A DNA stretch of 37,516 bases from positions 1 to 37,516 of the forward strand of contig CAITJJ010000292.1 in assembly GCA_903892675.1 (NCBI GenBank). The letters are read 5' to 3'. A program made the position numbers and the translations under genes. Of this stretch, positions 18,795-27,458 are shown in pieces. How positions within the stretch are numbered: the first letter of the stretch is position 1; the number at the start of each line of letters is the position of its first letter. Under the pieces are notes generated by a model. The model did no database searches and had not been told where the DNA came from. It worked only from the letters and a program-made list of their open reading frames with translations. This DNA comes from an uncultured Hyphomicrobiales bacterium. GTDB taxonomy: Bacteria; Pseudomonadota; Alphaproteobacteria; Rhizobiales; Xanthobacteraceae.

Positions 18795-18907
18795 GCTGCC
18801 GTGTTGTAGGGATGTGAAGAACTTGAATTGCGATTCGACCGTTTCGATATTGCGCTCACAGGCACGTTGAGAGAGTACGGATCCGTGCCGAAAAGGACCG
18901 AAAGCCA

Positions 18908-19840
18908 ATGGCTAGCGACAGCCCTTCGCGTAATCTGCTTGGCCGCTTCCGCCCGGCGCCCGCCGCCCCCGGCCTGATCTCCTCGTTGCAGGCTTATGGC
19001 GGATTGCAGGCCTGGGCCGCGCGTGCGCATCGGCCGTCGCAAACCCTCGGCCGCATCGGCTCGCTCGAGGTCCGGCTGGCGCAGACCGCCGCCGAGGTTC
19101 GCCAGGCGCAGAAATTGCGCTACCGGGTTTTCTATCAGGAAGGCTCAGCGATCCCCAATCCCGGCCGGTTGTTCGCGCGCCGCGATGTCGATGGCTACGA
19201 CGCGATCTGCGATCATCTTCTGGTGCTCGATCACGCCACCCGCGAAGGTCAGGCCGGCAATCGTCCGACCGTTGTCGGCACCTATCGGCTGCTGCGGCAA
19301 TCGCTGGCCGAGGATCATGGCGGATTTTACACGTCTGGCGAGTTCGATATTGGCGGGCTCATTGCACGACACGGCAAATTGCAGTTCGTCGAACTCGGCC
19401 GTTCCTGTGTGCTCGCCCCTTACCGCAACAAGCGCACGGTCGAGCTGCTGTGGCACGGCATTCACGCCTATATCATGCAGAATCGCTGCGACGTGATGAT
19501 CGGCTGCGCCAGCCTTGACGGCACCGAGCCCAAGCGTCTCGCTTTGCCGCTGTCCTTCCTGCATCATTACGCGCGTGCGCCGGAAGAGTGGCGCGCGCAG
19601 GCCCTGCCCGAACGCTATGTCGAGATGAACCGGCTGTCGAAGGAATCGATCGATCCCAAGGAAGCGCTGCGGGCGCTGCCGCCGCTGGTGAAGGGCTATC
19701 TGCGGCTGGGCGCCTATATTGGCGACGGCGCCGTGGTCGACCACGAATTCGGCACCACCGATGTGCTGATCGTGCTGCCGGTATCCGCGATCAAGCAGCG
19801 TTATCTCGAACATTTCGATGTAAGCCGCCGCGCGGCGTAA
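18908..19840 (+). CDS. olsB: OlsB-like L-ornithine N-alpha-acyltransferase (GNAT fold)
   Basis: Probable first enzyme of ornithine lipid synthesis: transfers a 3-hydroxyacyl chain from ACP to ornithine, giving lyso-ornithine lipid. The 310 residues contain LEVRLAQTAAEVRQAQKLRYRVFYQE (about 53-78), DHLLVLDH, TVVGTYRLLRQ, KLQFVELGRSCVLAPYRNKR (acyl-donor loop), WHGIHAYIMQNRCDVMIGCASLDGT and the OlsB-type end LPPLVKGYLRLGAYIGDGAVVDHEFGTTDV. It is annotated in many genomes as GNAT or hemolysin-like acyltransferase. The N-terminal 50 residues are a poorly conserved extension. AAGGA precedes the ATG by about 10 nt. olsA is not in the window. It converges with coaA, 3 bp away. Confidence 0.85.
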   Translation: MASDSPSRNLLGRFRPAPAAPGLISSLQAYGGLQAWAARAHRPSQTLGRIGSLEVRLAQTAAEVRQAQKLRYRVFYQEGSAIPNPGRLFARRDVDGYDAICDHLLVLDHATREGQAGNRPTVVGTYRLLRQSLAEDHGGFYTSGEFDIGGLIARHGKLQFVELGRSCVLAPYRNKRTVELLWHGIHAYIMQNRCDVMIGCASLDGTEPKRLALPLSFLHHYARAPEEWRAQALPERYVEMNRLSKESIDPKEALRALPPLVKGYLRLGAYIGDGAVVDHEFGTTDVLIVLPVSAIKQRYLEHFDVSRRAA

Positions 19841-19843
19841 AGC

Positions 19844-20797
19844 CTACAGCCGTCGCAACGACACGTCCTCGACGAGATGGCTGGCGCCTTTTTTAAGGAT
19901 CAGGTCGGCGCGCTGGCGCGTCGGCACGATGTTTTCGTGCAGGTTGACCAGATTGATGCGCTCCCAGATCGACGACGCGGTGTCGACAGCTTCCCGATCC
20001 GACAAATTCGAATAGCGATGAAAGTATGATTTCGGATCGCGGAACGCGGTCGAGCGCAGCGTCAGGAAACGATCGACGTACCACGCCTTGAGCACGTCGT
20101 CGTCGGCGTCGAGATAGACCGAGAAATCGAAAAAGTCGGACACGAACGGAATAGCCTTGCCGTCCTTCGGCAGGCGCCCGGTCTGCAACACGTTGAGGCC
20201 CTCGACGATGAGAATGTCGGGACGGTCGACTTCGACCCACTGGTTCGGCGTTACGTCGTAAGTCAGATGCGAATAGATCGGCGCCCGCACCGGCCGCCGT
20301 CCGGCCTTGACGTCGGAGAGAAAGCGCAACAAAGCCGGCAGATCGTAGCTCTCCGGAAAGCCTTTTTTTTCCATCAGGCCTTCGCGCTCGAGCACGGCGT
20401 TGGGAAACAAGAAGCCATCGGTGGTGATGAGATCGACCTTCGGCACATTCGGCCAGCGCGCAAGAAGCGCCTGCAGCACGCGCGCGGTGGTCGACTTGCC
20501 GACCGCGACCGAACCGGCGACGCCGATGATGTAGGGCATCTTGACGTCCTCGGTGCCGAGGAAGCGTTGCTGCGCGCGAAACAGGCGCTGCGTCGCGGCG
20601 ACGTAAAGATACAAAAGCCGCGACAAGGTCAGATAAATGTCCTCAACCTCGGTAATGTCGAGGCGGTCGTGCAGCGAGCGCAGGCGCGTGACCTCTTCCA
20701 CGGTCAACGTCATCGGCGCGTCTTCGCGCAGCGCCGCCCAGGCCGCGCGCGAGAACGTGCGGTAAGGCGACAGGTTTTCGTCGATACGCTGTTCCAT
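19844..20797 (-). CDS. coaA: Type I pantothenate kinase
   Basis: Phosphorylates pantothenate, the committed and feedback-regulated step of coenzyme A synthesis. The 317 residues include [13 protein letters not shown], the P-loop [22 protein letters not shown] (about 91-112), [29 protein letters not shown], the YSHLTYDV segment, [15 protein letters not shown], and [29 protein letters not shown], all typical of prokaryotic CoaA. It is the last gene of the histidine operon, 17 bp after hisE, an arrangement I recall from other Hyphomicrobiales. coaE, the last step of the same pathway, is also in this window (32257-32856). Confidence 0.97.
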   Translation of the reverse strand: MEQRIDENLSPYRTFSRAAWAALREDAPMTLTVEEVTRLRSLHDRLDITEVEDIYLTLSRLLYLYVAATQRLFRAQQRFLGTEDVKMPYIIGVAGSVAVGKSTTARVLQALLARWPNVPKVDLITTDGFLFPNAVLEREGLMEKKGFPESYDLPALLRFLSDVKAGRRPVRAPIYSHLTYDVTPNQWVEVDRPDILIVEGLNVLQTGRLPKDGKAIPFVSDFFDFSVYLDADDDVLKAWYVDRFLTLRSTAFRDPKSYFHRYSNLSDREAVDTASSIWERINLVNLHENIVPTRQRADLILKKGASHLVEDVSLRRL

Positions 20798-20814
20798 CAG
20801 GATTCCGCTTATCG

Positions 20815-21138
20815 CTAGGCTTTGGGACGCGAGGCTTTCTCATCATGCCCGGATTGCGCGGTTCGCTTGTCGAGCTCGGCTTCGACCTCGGCAAACGTCA
20901 CGTCACGGGCCTTCAGCACGACCAGTAAATGATAGACGAGATCGGCGGCTTCCGAAATCAGCCGGCCTTTGTCTTCCTGCACGGCGGCCATCGCCGTCTC
21001 GAAAGCTTCCTCACCCAGTTTTTTGGCACAATGGGCGACGCCCTTGTCGAGCAGCGCGCGCGTATAGGACTGCGCTGCATCGGCTTGCGCACGCTCGGCA
21101 ATGCGGTGTTCAAGATCGGCCAGGGTGAACTTGCTCAT
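20815..21138 (-). CDS. hisE: Phosphoribosyl-ATP diphosphatase
   Basis: Second step of histidine synthesis: removes pyrophosphate from phosphoribosyl-ATP. The 107-residue all-helical protein has the MazG-like signature: [23 protein letters not shown], then [37 protein letters not shown], with the Glu/Glu/Glu/Asp metal ligands in EExxE and EAADxxYH. It is a separate protein, not fused to hisI. A short palindromic repeat lies between hisF and this gene. Confidence 0.96.
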   Translation of the reverse strand: MSKFTLADLEHRIAERAQADAAQSYTRALLDKGVAHCAKKLGEEAFETAMAAVQEDKGRLISEAADLVYHLLVVLKARDVTFAEVEAELDKRTAQSGHDEKASRPKA

Positions 21139-21153
21139 GGGGCTTCCTTATCA

Positions 21154-21177
21154 CCTCTCCCCGCCTGCGGGGAGAGG
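21154..21177. repeat. Short perfect palindrome between hisF and hisE
   Basis: Arms CCTCTCCCCGC (21154-21164) and GCGGGGAGAGG (21167-21177) are perfect inverted repeats separated by CT; in RNA the innermost pairs would open to form the loop. This C/G-rich palindrome is a familiar dispersed element in alphaproteobacterial genomes (from memory). It sits in the 46-bp hisF-hisE gap and could stabilise the upstream mRNA or lower expression of hisE-coaA. Confidence 0.75.
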
Positions 21178-21184
21178 GAGAAAC

Positions 21185-21961
21185 TCACGGATCCAGCCGC
21201 ATCGGCAGACCGGCCTTGGCCATATAAGTCTTGGCTTCGCGCACCGAATATTCGCCGAAATGGAAGATCGAGGCCGCCAGCACCGCCGTGGCATGGCCGC
21301 CGCGAATGCCCTCGACCAGGTGATCAAGATTGCCGACGCCGCCGGAAGCGATCACCGGCACGGGAACCGCGTCAGCCACCGCCGACGTGAGCGCAATGTC
21401 AAAGCCGGATCTGGTGCCGTCGCGGTCCATCGAGGTTAAAAGAATTTCACCGGCGCCGAGCGACACCACTTCGCGGGCATATTCGACGGCGTCGATACCG
21501 GTCGATTTGCGGCCGCCAATGGTGAAGATTTCCCAGCGGTCTTTCTCGCCCGGTTGCGATACCTTCTTGGCGTCGATGGCGACGACGATGCATTGCTCGC
21601 CGAATTTCTCGGCCGCTTCCTTGACGAATTCGCGCCGGCTCACCGCCGCCGTATTGATCGACACTTTGTCGGCGCCGCAGTTCAACAGCTTGCGGATGTC
21701 CTCGACCGTGCGCACGCCGCCGCCGACGGTCAGCGGCATGAAGCAGGCTTCCGCCGTGCGCGTCACCACGTCGTAGATCGTGTCGCGGTTTTCGTGGCTC
21801 GCCGTGATGTCGAGAAAGCACAACTCATCGGCGCCGGCGGCGTCATAGGCAATCGCCGCTTCGACCGGATCGCCGGCGTCGCGCAGATTGACGAAATTGA
21901 CGCCTTTGACAACGCGGCCATCTTTTACGTCGAGGCAGGGAATGACGCGCACCTTGAACAT
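21185..21961 (-). CDS. hisF: Imidazole glycerol phosphate synthase, cyclase subunit HisF
   Basis: Uses ammonia delivered by HisH to convert PRFAR into imidazole glycerol phosphate and AICAR. The 258-residue beta/alpha barrel starts [22 protein letters not shown] (catalytic Asp 11), with [45 protein letters not shown], the [15 protein letters not shown] segment (second catalytic Asp) and [16 protein letters not shown] phosphate-binding loop. Three bases separate it from the hisA stop, indicating coupled translation in the his operon. Confidence 0.98.
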   Translation of the reverse strand: MFKVRVIPCLDVKDGRVVKGVNFVNLRDAGDPVEAAIAYDAAGADELCFLDITASHENRDTIYDVVTRTAEACFMPLTVGGGVRTVEDIRKLLNCGADKVSINTAAVSRREFVKEAAEKFGEQCIVVAIDAKKVSQPGEKDRWEIFTIGGRKSTGIDAVEYAREVVSLGAGEILLTSMDRDGTRSGFDIALTSAVADAVPVPVIASGGVGNLDHLVEGIRGGHATAVLAASIFHFGEYSVREAKTYMAKAGLPMRLDP

Positions 21962-21964
21962 GCG

Positions 21965-22705
21965 TCAAGCCGCCGGCCGCGTGTCGCGGATCAGCTGCAG
22001 CGCCGCCGCCGGATCGAGCCGCCCGTCATAGAGCGCGCGGCCGGCGATGGCGCCTTCGAGTTTCTTCGCGCGCGGTTCGAGTATTGCCTTGATGTCGTCG
22101 ATTGAACCGAGGCCGCCTGACGCAATCACCGGAATCGTGATCGCTTCGGCCAGTGCAATCGTCGCGTCGAGATTGAGGCCTTGCAGCAGCCCGTCGCGGG
22201 CAATGTCGGTATAGACGATCGCCGACACGCCGGCGTCCTCGAAGCGGCGCGCGATCTCCAACGCGCTGAGTTCGGAGGTTTCCGCCCAGCCCTGTACCGC
22301 GACCTTGCCGTCGCGCGCGTCGAGGCCGACGGCGACGCGGCCGGGATATTTTTTCGCCGCTTCCTTGACGAATTGCGGATCGCGCACCGCGGCGGTGCCG
22401 ATGATGACGCGATCGACACCCTTGCCGAGCCAGGCTTCGACCGTCGCCATGTCGCGCACGCCGCCGCCTAGCTGCACCGGGATGCCGATGGTTTCGAGAA
22501 TGCGGTCGACCGCGTCGGCGTTCACCGGCTTGCCGGCGAAAGCGCCGTCGAGATCGACGATGTGCAAATAGGCGAAGCCCTGCATTTCAAACGCGCGCGC
22601 CTGCGCCGCCGGGTCGCGGTGAAACACCGTGGCGCGCGCCATGTCGCCCTGCTCCAGCCGCACAGCCAGGCCTTCTTTCAGATCGATGGCGGGAAACAGA
22701 ATCAT
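21965..22705 (-). CDS. hisA: ProFAR isomerase HisA
   Basis: Amadori isomerisation of ProFAR to PRFAR, the step just before HisH/HisF. From ATG 22703-22705 the 246 residues start [20 protein letters not shown] (catalytic Asp 8), with [44 protein letters not shown], the second catalytic region [14 protein letters not shown] and [13 protein letters not shown]. The frame is open to a GTG at 22714, but the ATG overlaps the hisH stop as ATGA and is preceded by GGAAG, so coupled initiation there is most likely. Confidence 0.97.
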   Translation of the reverse strand: MILFPAIDLKEGLAVRLEQGDMARATVFHRDPAAQARAFEMQGFAYLHIVDLDGAFAGKPVNADAVDRILETIGIPVQLGGGVRDMATVEAWLGKGVDRVIIGTAAVRDPQFVKEAAKKYPGRVAVGLDARDGKVAVQGWAETSELSALEIARRFEDAGVSAIVYTDIARDGLLQGLNLDATIALAEAITIPVIASGGLGSIDDIKAILEPRAKKLEGAIAGRALYDGRLDPAAALQLIRDTRPAA

Positions 22706-23352
22706 GGCTTCCACTTCAAAAAATTCGCAATCAGCCGCAGGCCAAGACGCTGGCTCTTCTCGGGATGAAACTGCGTGCCGACCATGTTGTCACGCCCGAC
22801 AATCGCCGTAAGCGGACCGCCATATTCGGCCTGCGCCACAAGATCGCCGGCGTTCGCGGTCTTCAGTTCGTACGAATGCACGAAATAGGCATGCAGACCG
22901 TCGCTGCCAAGCGGTATCTCGTCGAGCAGCGGATGCACTTTGCGCATATCGAGCGTATTCCAGCCCATATGCGGGATTTTCAAGGCAGGGTCGGACGGCG
23001 CGATACGGTCGACCGCGCCGGCGATCCAGCCAAGGCCCGGCGTCACCTGATGCTCGCGGCCGACATCGGCCATCAATTGCATGCCGACGCAAATGCCGAA
23101 AAATGGCCGGCCCTCTTTAAGCACGCGTTGTTCGAGGGCGGCGACCATACCTGGAATTTCATCGAGGCCGCGGCGGCAATCGGCGAAAGCGCCGACGCCC
23201 GGCAGTACGATGCGGGAGGCAGCGGCGATGTCATCCGGTTTGCTGGTGACGAGAATCGGCTGATCGTGGCCGCTCTCACGCGCAGCGCGTTCGAATGCTT
23301 TCGCCGCTGAGTGCAGATTTCCCGATCCGTAATCGACGATGGCGACGGTCAT
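22702..23352 (-). CDS. hisH: Imidazole glycerol phosphate synthase, glutaminase subunit HisH
   Basis: Class I glutamine amidotransferase supplying ammonia to HisF. The 216 residues include [40 protein letters not shown], the nucleophile segment [16 protein letters not shown] (Cys about 87), [17 protein letters not shown], and [20 protein letters not shown] with the catalytic His-Pro-Glu. It overlaps DUF2628 upstream and hisA downstream, each by 4 bp of ATGA, so the three genes are tightly coupled. Confidence 0.98.
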   Translation of the reverse strand: MTVAIVDYGSGNLHSAAKAFERAARESGHDQPILVTSKPDDIAAASRIVLPGVGAFADCRRGLDEIPGMVAALEQRVLKEGRPFFGICVGMQLMADVGREHQVTPGLGWIAGAVDRIAPSDPALKIPHMGWNTLDMRKVHPLLDEIPLGSDGLHAYFVHSYELKTANAGDLVAQAEYGGPLTAIVGRDNMVGTQFHPEKSQRLGLRLIANFLKWKP

Positions 23353-23861
23353 CGGGGCATTCCAGTCGAAGGATTGCCCGGCTCAGGAAACAGGCCGATA
23401 ACGTCGGACGCCGACGGCGCGCCACGGCGCACCGGCTTGGCGTAAGCCGGCTCCGCTGGCGCAGCGCCGGCCGCCGCGCCTTCGGTCCAGCCAGCGTAGA
23501 AACGCCGCTCGGCGATTTCAGCGTCCTCGGCGACAACAAAGCCAAGCGTCTTCCAGCGGCGGCGCGTCAAGGTCCAGCGCCGGATGGTCGACGCCTCAAA
23601 GCCGATGATGAGCGCGATCACGAACGCTGCCGCGCTTTGCACATAGGATGGCAGACCGGCGAACTTGATGCCGACCGCGACAGCGATCGTGATGACGACA
23701 TAGATAAAGAACGCCAGCCACAGCCTGCGCACGAGCAGCCACACAGGAGGCAGCAGGAAAGCCCAGAAATGGAAGCCGTCGCGCACGAAAACGAAACGTT
23801 CCGGAGCGGTGACGCTCTCGGATTTGCGCGGCGGCGGTTCGTGCACGGTGTAGGTGGGCAT
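23349..23861 (-). CDS. DUF2628 membrane protein inside the his operon
   Basis: A 170-residue DUF2628-type protein of unknown function. A hydrophilic N-terminus ([23 protein letters not shown], about 26-48, with the first membrane segment) is followed by two more hydrophobic helices ([18 protein letters not shown] and [15 protein letters not shown]) and a cytoplasmic [20 protein letters not shown] stretch. The C-terminal 60 residues are Ala/Pro-rich. It overlaps hisH by 4 bp and so is translated with the his genes. The position between hisB and hisH is one I recall from other Hyphomicrobiales, but no role in histidine synthesis is known. Confidence 0.9.
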   Translation of the reverse strand: MPTYTVHEPPPRKSESVTAPERFVFVRDGFHFWAFLLPPVWLLVRRLWLAFFIYVVITIAVAVGIKFAGLPSYVQSAAAFVIALIIGFEASTIRRWTLTRRRWKTLGFVVAEDAEIAERRFYAGWTEGAAAGAAPAEPAYAKPVRRGAPSASDVIGLFPEPGNPSTGMPR

Positions 23862-23889
23862 TGAGTTACTCTAAACTAAAATCCGGTCA

Positions 23890-23911
23890 TTCCGGGGCAC
23901 AGAGCCCGGAA
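23890..23911. repeat. Palindromic repeat between hisB and DUF2628
   Basis: Inverted repeat TTCCGGG (23890-23896) / CCCGGAA (23905-23911) with an 8-nt loop; CCGGT (23883-23887) and ACCGG (23925-23929) form a possible outer stem. The sequence resembles the common 'tcattccgggg...cccggaaccc' intergenic element of Bradyrhizobium relatives (from memory). It lies in the 77-bp hisB-DUF2628 gap and could attenuate the operon; it has no clear T-run. Confidence 0.6.
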
Positions 23912-23938
23912 CCCATGTTCAAAGACCGGGACTATCGA

Positions 23939-24532
23939 TCAATTTCCCAATGTTCCCTTGGTCGACGGCACTTCGTCCTTCGCCTTCGGATCGATTGCCA
24001 CCGCGGCGCGTAGCGCCCGCGCCAAACCCTTGAAGCAGGACTCGGCGATATGGTGATCGTTGGTGCCGTACAGGCATTCGGCATGCAGCGTGATGCCGGC
24101 ATTCATGGCGAAAGCCTGAAACCACTCCTGCACCAACTCTGTATCGAAGGTGCCGACCTTGTCGCGCACGAACTCCGCCTTGAATACCAGAAACGGCCGG
24201 CCGGAAATGTCGATGCAGACGCGGGTCAGCGCCTCGTCCATCGGCACTTGGACGTCGGCATAGCGGGTGATGCCCTTCATGTCGCCGAGCGCTTGGCGAA
24301 CCGCCTGGCCGAGCGCGATGCCGGTGTCCTCGGCGGTGTGGTGGAAATCGATATGCAGGTCGCCGACCGCCTTGACGTTGATGTCGATGCGCGAGTGCCG
24401 TGCCAGCAGGTCGAGCATATGGTCGAGGAAGCCGATGCCCGTCGAAATCGTCGACGTGCCCTTGCCGTCGAGGTCGACTGAGACCTCGATATCGGTTTCC
24501 TTGGTCTTGCGCTTGATAGTGGCGGTTCGCAT
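23939..24532 (-). CDS. hisB: Imidazoleglycerol-phosphate dehydratase
   Basis: Manganese enzyme removing water from imidazole glycerol phosphate. From ATG 24530-24532 it has 197 residues: [42 protein letters not shown] (first metal-binding DHM), [20 protein letters not shown] (HHxxED), then [29 protein letters not shown] and [21 protein letters not shown] (second HHxxE). It is the monofunctional form, without a phosphatase domain. The frame is open to 24574, but this ATG has AAGGA 7 nt upstream and the rhizobial N-terminus. It is the first gene of the his operon and is divergent from hslV. Confidence 0.97.
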   Translation of the reverse strand: MRTATIKRKTKETDIEVSVDLDGKGTSTISTGIGFLDHMLDLLARHSRIDINVKAVGDLHIDFHHTAEDTGIALGQAVRQALGDMKGITRYADVQVPMDEALTRVCIDISGRPFLVFKAEFVRDKVGTFDTELVQEWFQAFAMNAGITLHAECLYGTNDHHIAESCFKGLARALRAAVAIDPKAKDEVPSTKGTLGN

Positions 24533-24601
24533 GCCTGGATCCTTCATTCGCGGGCCTTTTATCAGGGGTTGCAAGGATTCGCCACAGGCCCCGGCCGGGC
24601 G

Positions 24602-24630
24602 TTTGCAAAGGCTCCGAACCGTGCCTAGAT
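24602..24630 (+). promoter_or_regulatory. Candidate heat-shock promoter of hslVU
   Basis: TTTG (24602-24605), an 18-bp spacer and CCTAGAT (24624-24630) resemble CTTG-N17/18-CYTATNT with one mismatch in each element, about 25 bp before the hslV start. An alternative sigma-70 reading is TTGCAA-N16-CTAGAT at the same place. hslVU is a heat-shock operon in many proteobacteria, which is the main reason to list it. Confidence 0.3.
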
Positions 24631-24655
24631 GACCCGGGTCTCAGAGGTAAAGCGC

Positions 24656-25207
24656 ATGTCCTCCAACGAATCTCCGGTCTGGCATGGCACAACGATTCTC
24701 ACCGTCCGCAAGGGCGGAACGGTCGTCGTCGGCGGCGACGGCCAGGTGTCGATCGGGCAGACAATCGTCAAATCCAATGCCAAAAAGGTTCGCAAACTGG
24801 GAAAAGGCGACGTGATCGGTGGATTTGCCGGCGCTACCGCCGACGCGTTCACCTTGTTCGAGCGGCTGGAAAGCAAGCTCGAACAGTATCCCGGCCAGCT
24901 GCTGCGTGCCTCGGTTGAATTGGCCAAGGATTGGCGCACCGACCGCTATCTGCGCAGGCTGGAAGCGATGATGATCGTCACCGATGTTAATGTTTCGCTG
25001 GTGCTGACCGGCACCGGCGACGTGCTGGAACCGGAAATGGGCGTCGCCGGCATCGGCTCCGGTGGCAATTATGCGCTGTCCGCCGCGCGTGCGCTCGTCG
25101 ACGGACCACTAAGCGCCGAGGAGATCGTGCGCAAGTCGCTCGATATCGCCGCCGACATCTGCGTCTACACCAACCGCAATGTCACCATCGAGTCATTGAA
25201 ATCGTAA
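24656..25207 (+). CDS. hslV: ATP-dependent protease subunit HslV (ClpQ)
   Basis: Proteasome-beta-like peptidase of the HslUV complex. From ATG 24656 it has 183 residues. The catalytic N-terminal Thr is exposed by cutting [12 protein letters not shown], so the first 11 residues ([11 protein letters not shown]) are removed. Other motifs: [17 protein letters not shown] (catalytic-region Asp and Ser), [49 protein letters not shown] and [19 protein letters not shown]. The frame is open to 24629, but the internal ATG has AGAGG 8 nt upstream and fits the family. hslU starts 4 bp after its stop. Confidence 0.97.
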   Translation: MSSNESPVWHGTTILTVRKGGTVVVGGDGQVSIGQTIVKSNAKKVRKLGKGDVIGGFAGATADAFTLFERLESKLEQYPGQLLRASVELAKDWRTDRYLRRLEAMMIVTDVNVSLVLTGTGDVLEPEMGVAGIGSGGNYALSAARALVDGPLSAEEIVRKSLDIAADICVYTNRNVTIESLKS

Positions 25208-25211
25208 CCGA

Positions 25212-26531
25212 GTGCATCCGTTGACCGACTTCTCCCCGCGCGAAATCGTATCCGAACTTGACCGCTACATCGTCGGCCAGAACGACGCCAAGCGCGCCGT
25301 CGCCATCGCGCTGCGCAACCGCTGGCGCCGTCTGCAGCTTGATGACAAGTTGCGCGAGGAAGTGCTGCCAAAGAATATCCTGATGATCGGGCCAACCGGC
25401 GTCGGCAAGACAGAAATTTCGCGCCGTCTCGCCAAACTTGCCGGCGCGCCGTTCCTGAAAGTCGAGGCCACCAAGTTCACGGAAGTCGGCTATGTCGGCC
25501 GCGACGTCGAGCAGATCATTCGCGATCTGGTCGAAATCTCCATCACGCTGACTCGCGACCGCAAGCGCAAAGACGTGCAGGCGCGGGCCGAAATGGCCGC
25601 CGAGGAACGCGTGCTCGATGCTCTGGTCGGCCCCGGCTCGGGGCCATCGACGCGCGAAAGTTTCCGCAAACGGCTTCGCGCCGGCGAACTCAACGACAAG
25701 GAAATCGAGATCGAGGTGCAGGCCGGCTCAGGCGGCGGCATGCCGATGTTTGAAATTCCCGGCATGCCAGGCGCGCAGATGGGCGCCATCAACATCGGCG
25801 ACATTTTCGGCAAAATGGGCGGCGGCCGCACCAAGACGCGGCGCGTCACCGTGCTGGAATCGCACGTCATCCTGATCACCGAGGCATCCGACAACCTGCT
25901 CGACAACGAGCAGCTCATTCTCGAATCGATCAAGGTGGTCGAGCAGAACGGCATCGTCTTCCTCGACGAGATCGACAAGATCGCCGGCCGCGAGGGCCGC
26001 TCCGGCGCCGACGTGTCGCGCGAAGGCGTGCAGCGCGATCTGCTGCCGTTGATCGAAGGCACCACTGTCAACACCAAGCACGGGCCGGTGAAAACGGATC
26101 ATATCCTTTTCATCGCGTCCGGCGCGTTTCACATCTCCAAGCCGTCCGATCTCTTGCCCGAACTGCAAGGCCGCCTGCCGATCCGTGTCGAACTGCAGGC
26201 GCTGAGCCGCGACGATTTCCGTCGCATTCTGACCGAGCCGGAAGCGTCGCTGATCAAGCAGTATGTCGCGCTGCTCGCCACCGAGGGCGTCACCCTCGAC
26301 TTCACCGAGGACGCCATCGACGCCATTGCCAATATCGCGGTGTCGGTCAATTCGGCGATCGAGAATATCGGCGCGCGCCGGTTACAGACGGTGATGGAGC
26401 GCGTCCTCGACGAAATTTCGTTTGCCGCCACCGATCGCGCCGGCGAAACCGTGCGGATCGACGCCGCTTATGTTGACAAGCACATAGGCGATCTGGCCAG
26501 GAATGCCGATCTGAGCCGGTTTATTCTGTAG
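25212..26531 (+). CDS. hslU: ATP-dependent protease ATPase subunit HslU (ClpY)
   Basis: AAA+ unfoldase hexamer that feeds proteins to HslV. The 439 residues show [34 protein letters not shown], Walker [20 protein letters not shown] about residues 56-74, [23 protein letters not shown], an inserted I domain (about 110-230, Gly/Met-rich [14 protein letters not shown]), Walker [27 protein letters not shown], sensor 2 [16 protein letters not shown], and the conserved C-terminus DLSRFIL that inserts into HslV pockets. The start is GTG at 25212, 4 bp after hslV; the TTG at 25221 is an alternative. Length is normal for the family. Confidence 0.97.
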   Translation: MHPLTDFSPREIVSELDRYIVGQNDAKRAVAIALRNRWRRLQLDDKLREEVLPKNILMIGPTGVGKTEISRRLAKLAGAPFLKVEATKFTEVGYVGRDVEQIIRDLVEISITLTRDRKRKDVQARAEMAAEERVLDALVGPGSGPSTRESFRKRLRAGELNDKEIEIEVQAGSGGGMPMFEIPGMPGAQMGAINIGDIFGKMGGGRTKTRRVTVLESHVILITEASDNLLDNEQLILESIKVVEQNGIVFLDEIDKIAGREGRSGADVSREGVQRDLLPLIEGTTVNTKHGPVKTDHILFIASGAFHISKPSDLLPELQGRLPIRVELQALSRDDFRRILTEPEASLIKQYVALLATEGVTLDFTEDAIDAIANIAVSVNSAIENIGARRLQTVMERVLDEISFAATDRAGETVRIDAAYVDKHIGDLARNADLSRFIL

Positions 26532-26671
26532 GCAGGACGTGGCTGCAATTGCGTCGCTTAACCGACTGTTAAGCATACTCTTTCACAATTTCAGACGGCA
26601 AGACTTGCGGTTCCAATCTAAATTTCTGGAACGAATTCTGGGCTGGGGCAATTGCCGTCCCAGAGGGACCG

Positions 26672-26938
26672 ATGACTCTAGAGCAACTTGAAGAAGTTCG
26701 CGCTTGGGCTAATAGCAAGCTTGCCACGGGGGACGAGCCCCCGTGGGCTTGGTATCAGCTTATGAAGCTGCAAGAGGCGCTCGACGCCATTCTTGATGGA
26801 ATGGAAGCGACTACGCCACTAAATTCACAGGAATCGGAACCGCGCTCGGAAATGCATCTCCGACTAGTGGAGAATACTGGTTTGCCAGGTAGCGCTCCAC
26901 GCCGTCGCGTTGGGCTGCCGGTACGGATGCCCACGTAA
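26672..26938 (+). CDS. Small hypothetical protein, 88 residues
   Basis: Unknown function. The first 46 residues (MTLEQLEEVRAWANSKLATG, then DEPPWAWYQLMKLQEALDAIL) form a plausible helical hairpin with a conserved-looking PPWAWYQ turn; the second half is polar and ends LPVRMPT. GAGGGA lies just before the ATG. The style resembles short hypothetical proteins of Bradyrhizobium relatives (from memory). Its last 128 bp overlap, in antisense, a second likely gene. It is the first gene of the AT-richer patch between hslU and smr; a TGGAAC-bearing inverted repeat lies 40-62 bp upstream. Confidence 0.62.
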   Translation: MTLEQLEEVRAWANSKLATGDEPPWAWYQLMKLQEALDAILDGMEATTPLNSQESEPRSEMHLRLVENTGLPGSAPRRRVGLPVRMPT

Positions 26939-27158
26939 CGCGTAGGGTCCCGAAAGCGCGATACTGGGTAATTGCGGGATCAAGGCGATGTGCCCTAAGT
27001 CGGCTTGCAATATCCCCTTGGCCAAGCCGTACAACTTTAGCGGGCTGGCCGGGATACCAGATGACATAAACCCCTGAAGCAGTCACGTTAGTGAGATCGA
27101 CAGCTTCAAATGGCAGCCAAGTACCGGAAGTAGATTTAATCCAAGTAAGCGATAGCAT
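26811..27158 (-). CDS. GIY-YIG nuclease-like protein, degenerate
   Basis: A 115-residue protein resembling the GIY-YIG fold. SGVYVIWY (about 28-35) stands for the GIY strand and VVRLGQGDIASRLRAHR (about 41-57) for the YIG strand plus the conserved Arg helix. GVERYLANQYSPLVGDAFP carries a Glu in the catalytic position, and PVNL provides a terminal Asn. The YIG itself reads RLG, so nuclease activity is doubtful. ATG at 27156-27158 has AAGGAG 6 nt upstream, a strong start; the frame is open to 27200. The last 43 codons run antisense to the end of the 88-residue gene. No partner genes suggest a system. Family assignment is by eye. Confidence 0.65.
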   Translation of the reverse strand: MLSLTWIKSTSGTWLPFEAVDLTNVTASGVYVIWYPGQPAKVVRLGQGDIASRLRAHRLDPAITQYRAFGTLRVTWASVPAAQRDGVERYLANQYSPLVGDAFPSAVPIPVNLVA

Positions 27159-27458
27159 TGCATTCTCCTTTTCCCGCGCGCACGCGGGGTTTGACATCAA
27201 ATCACCTCCCCCTTCGGCCCCTTATCTATCTATTGTGGGTCCGCCCTCACGAATTGGCATATCTTGACGGCAGAGTCGAATTTGCAGTTGTGGCAATGGC
27301 TTAGTGCTACCCGCGAATTGAAGTTAGCGCGGCGACCACACCTAAAATTTTGGAACAGACCGGGATCAAAAGGTGCGGAAATTAACCATGCCAACACCCA
27401 GAGTTGCTTTATTATTTTATTCAACTTTTAATAAATTGGTTAGTAATGGGAGAGCGTT
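27159..27458. other. AT-rich intergenic stretch of the hslU-smr patch
   Basis: Visibly lower GC than the surroundings, especially 27405-27450 (runs of T/A such as TTTATTATTTTATT). It contains CTAAAATTTTGGAAC (27342-27356), closely matching CTAAATTTCTGGAAC at 26618-26632 upstream of the other small plus-strand gene. No convincing gene, RNA or mobile-element end was seen. Confidence 0.45.

Noticed and set aside
27342-27400. EcfG (general stress) promoter based on GGAAC
   Set aside because: GGAAC is present, but no GTT-type -10 lies 16-17 bp downstream; kept only as a shared motif.
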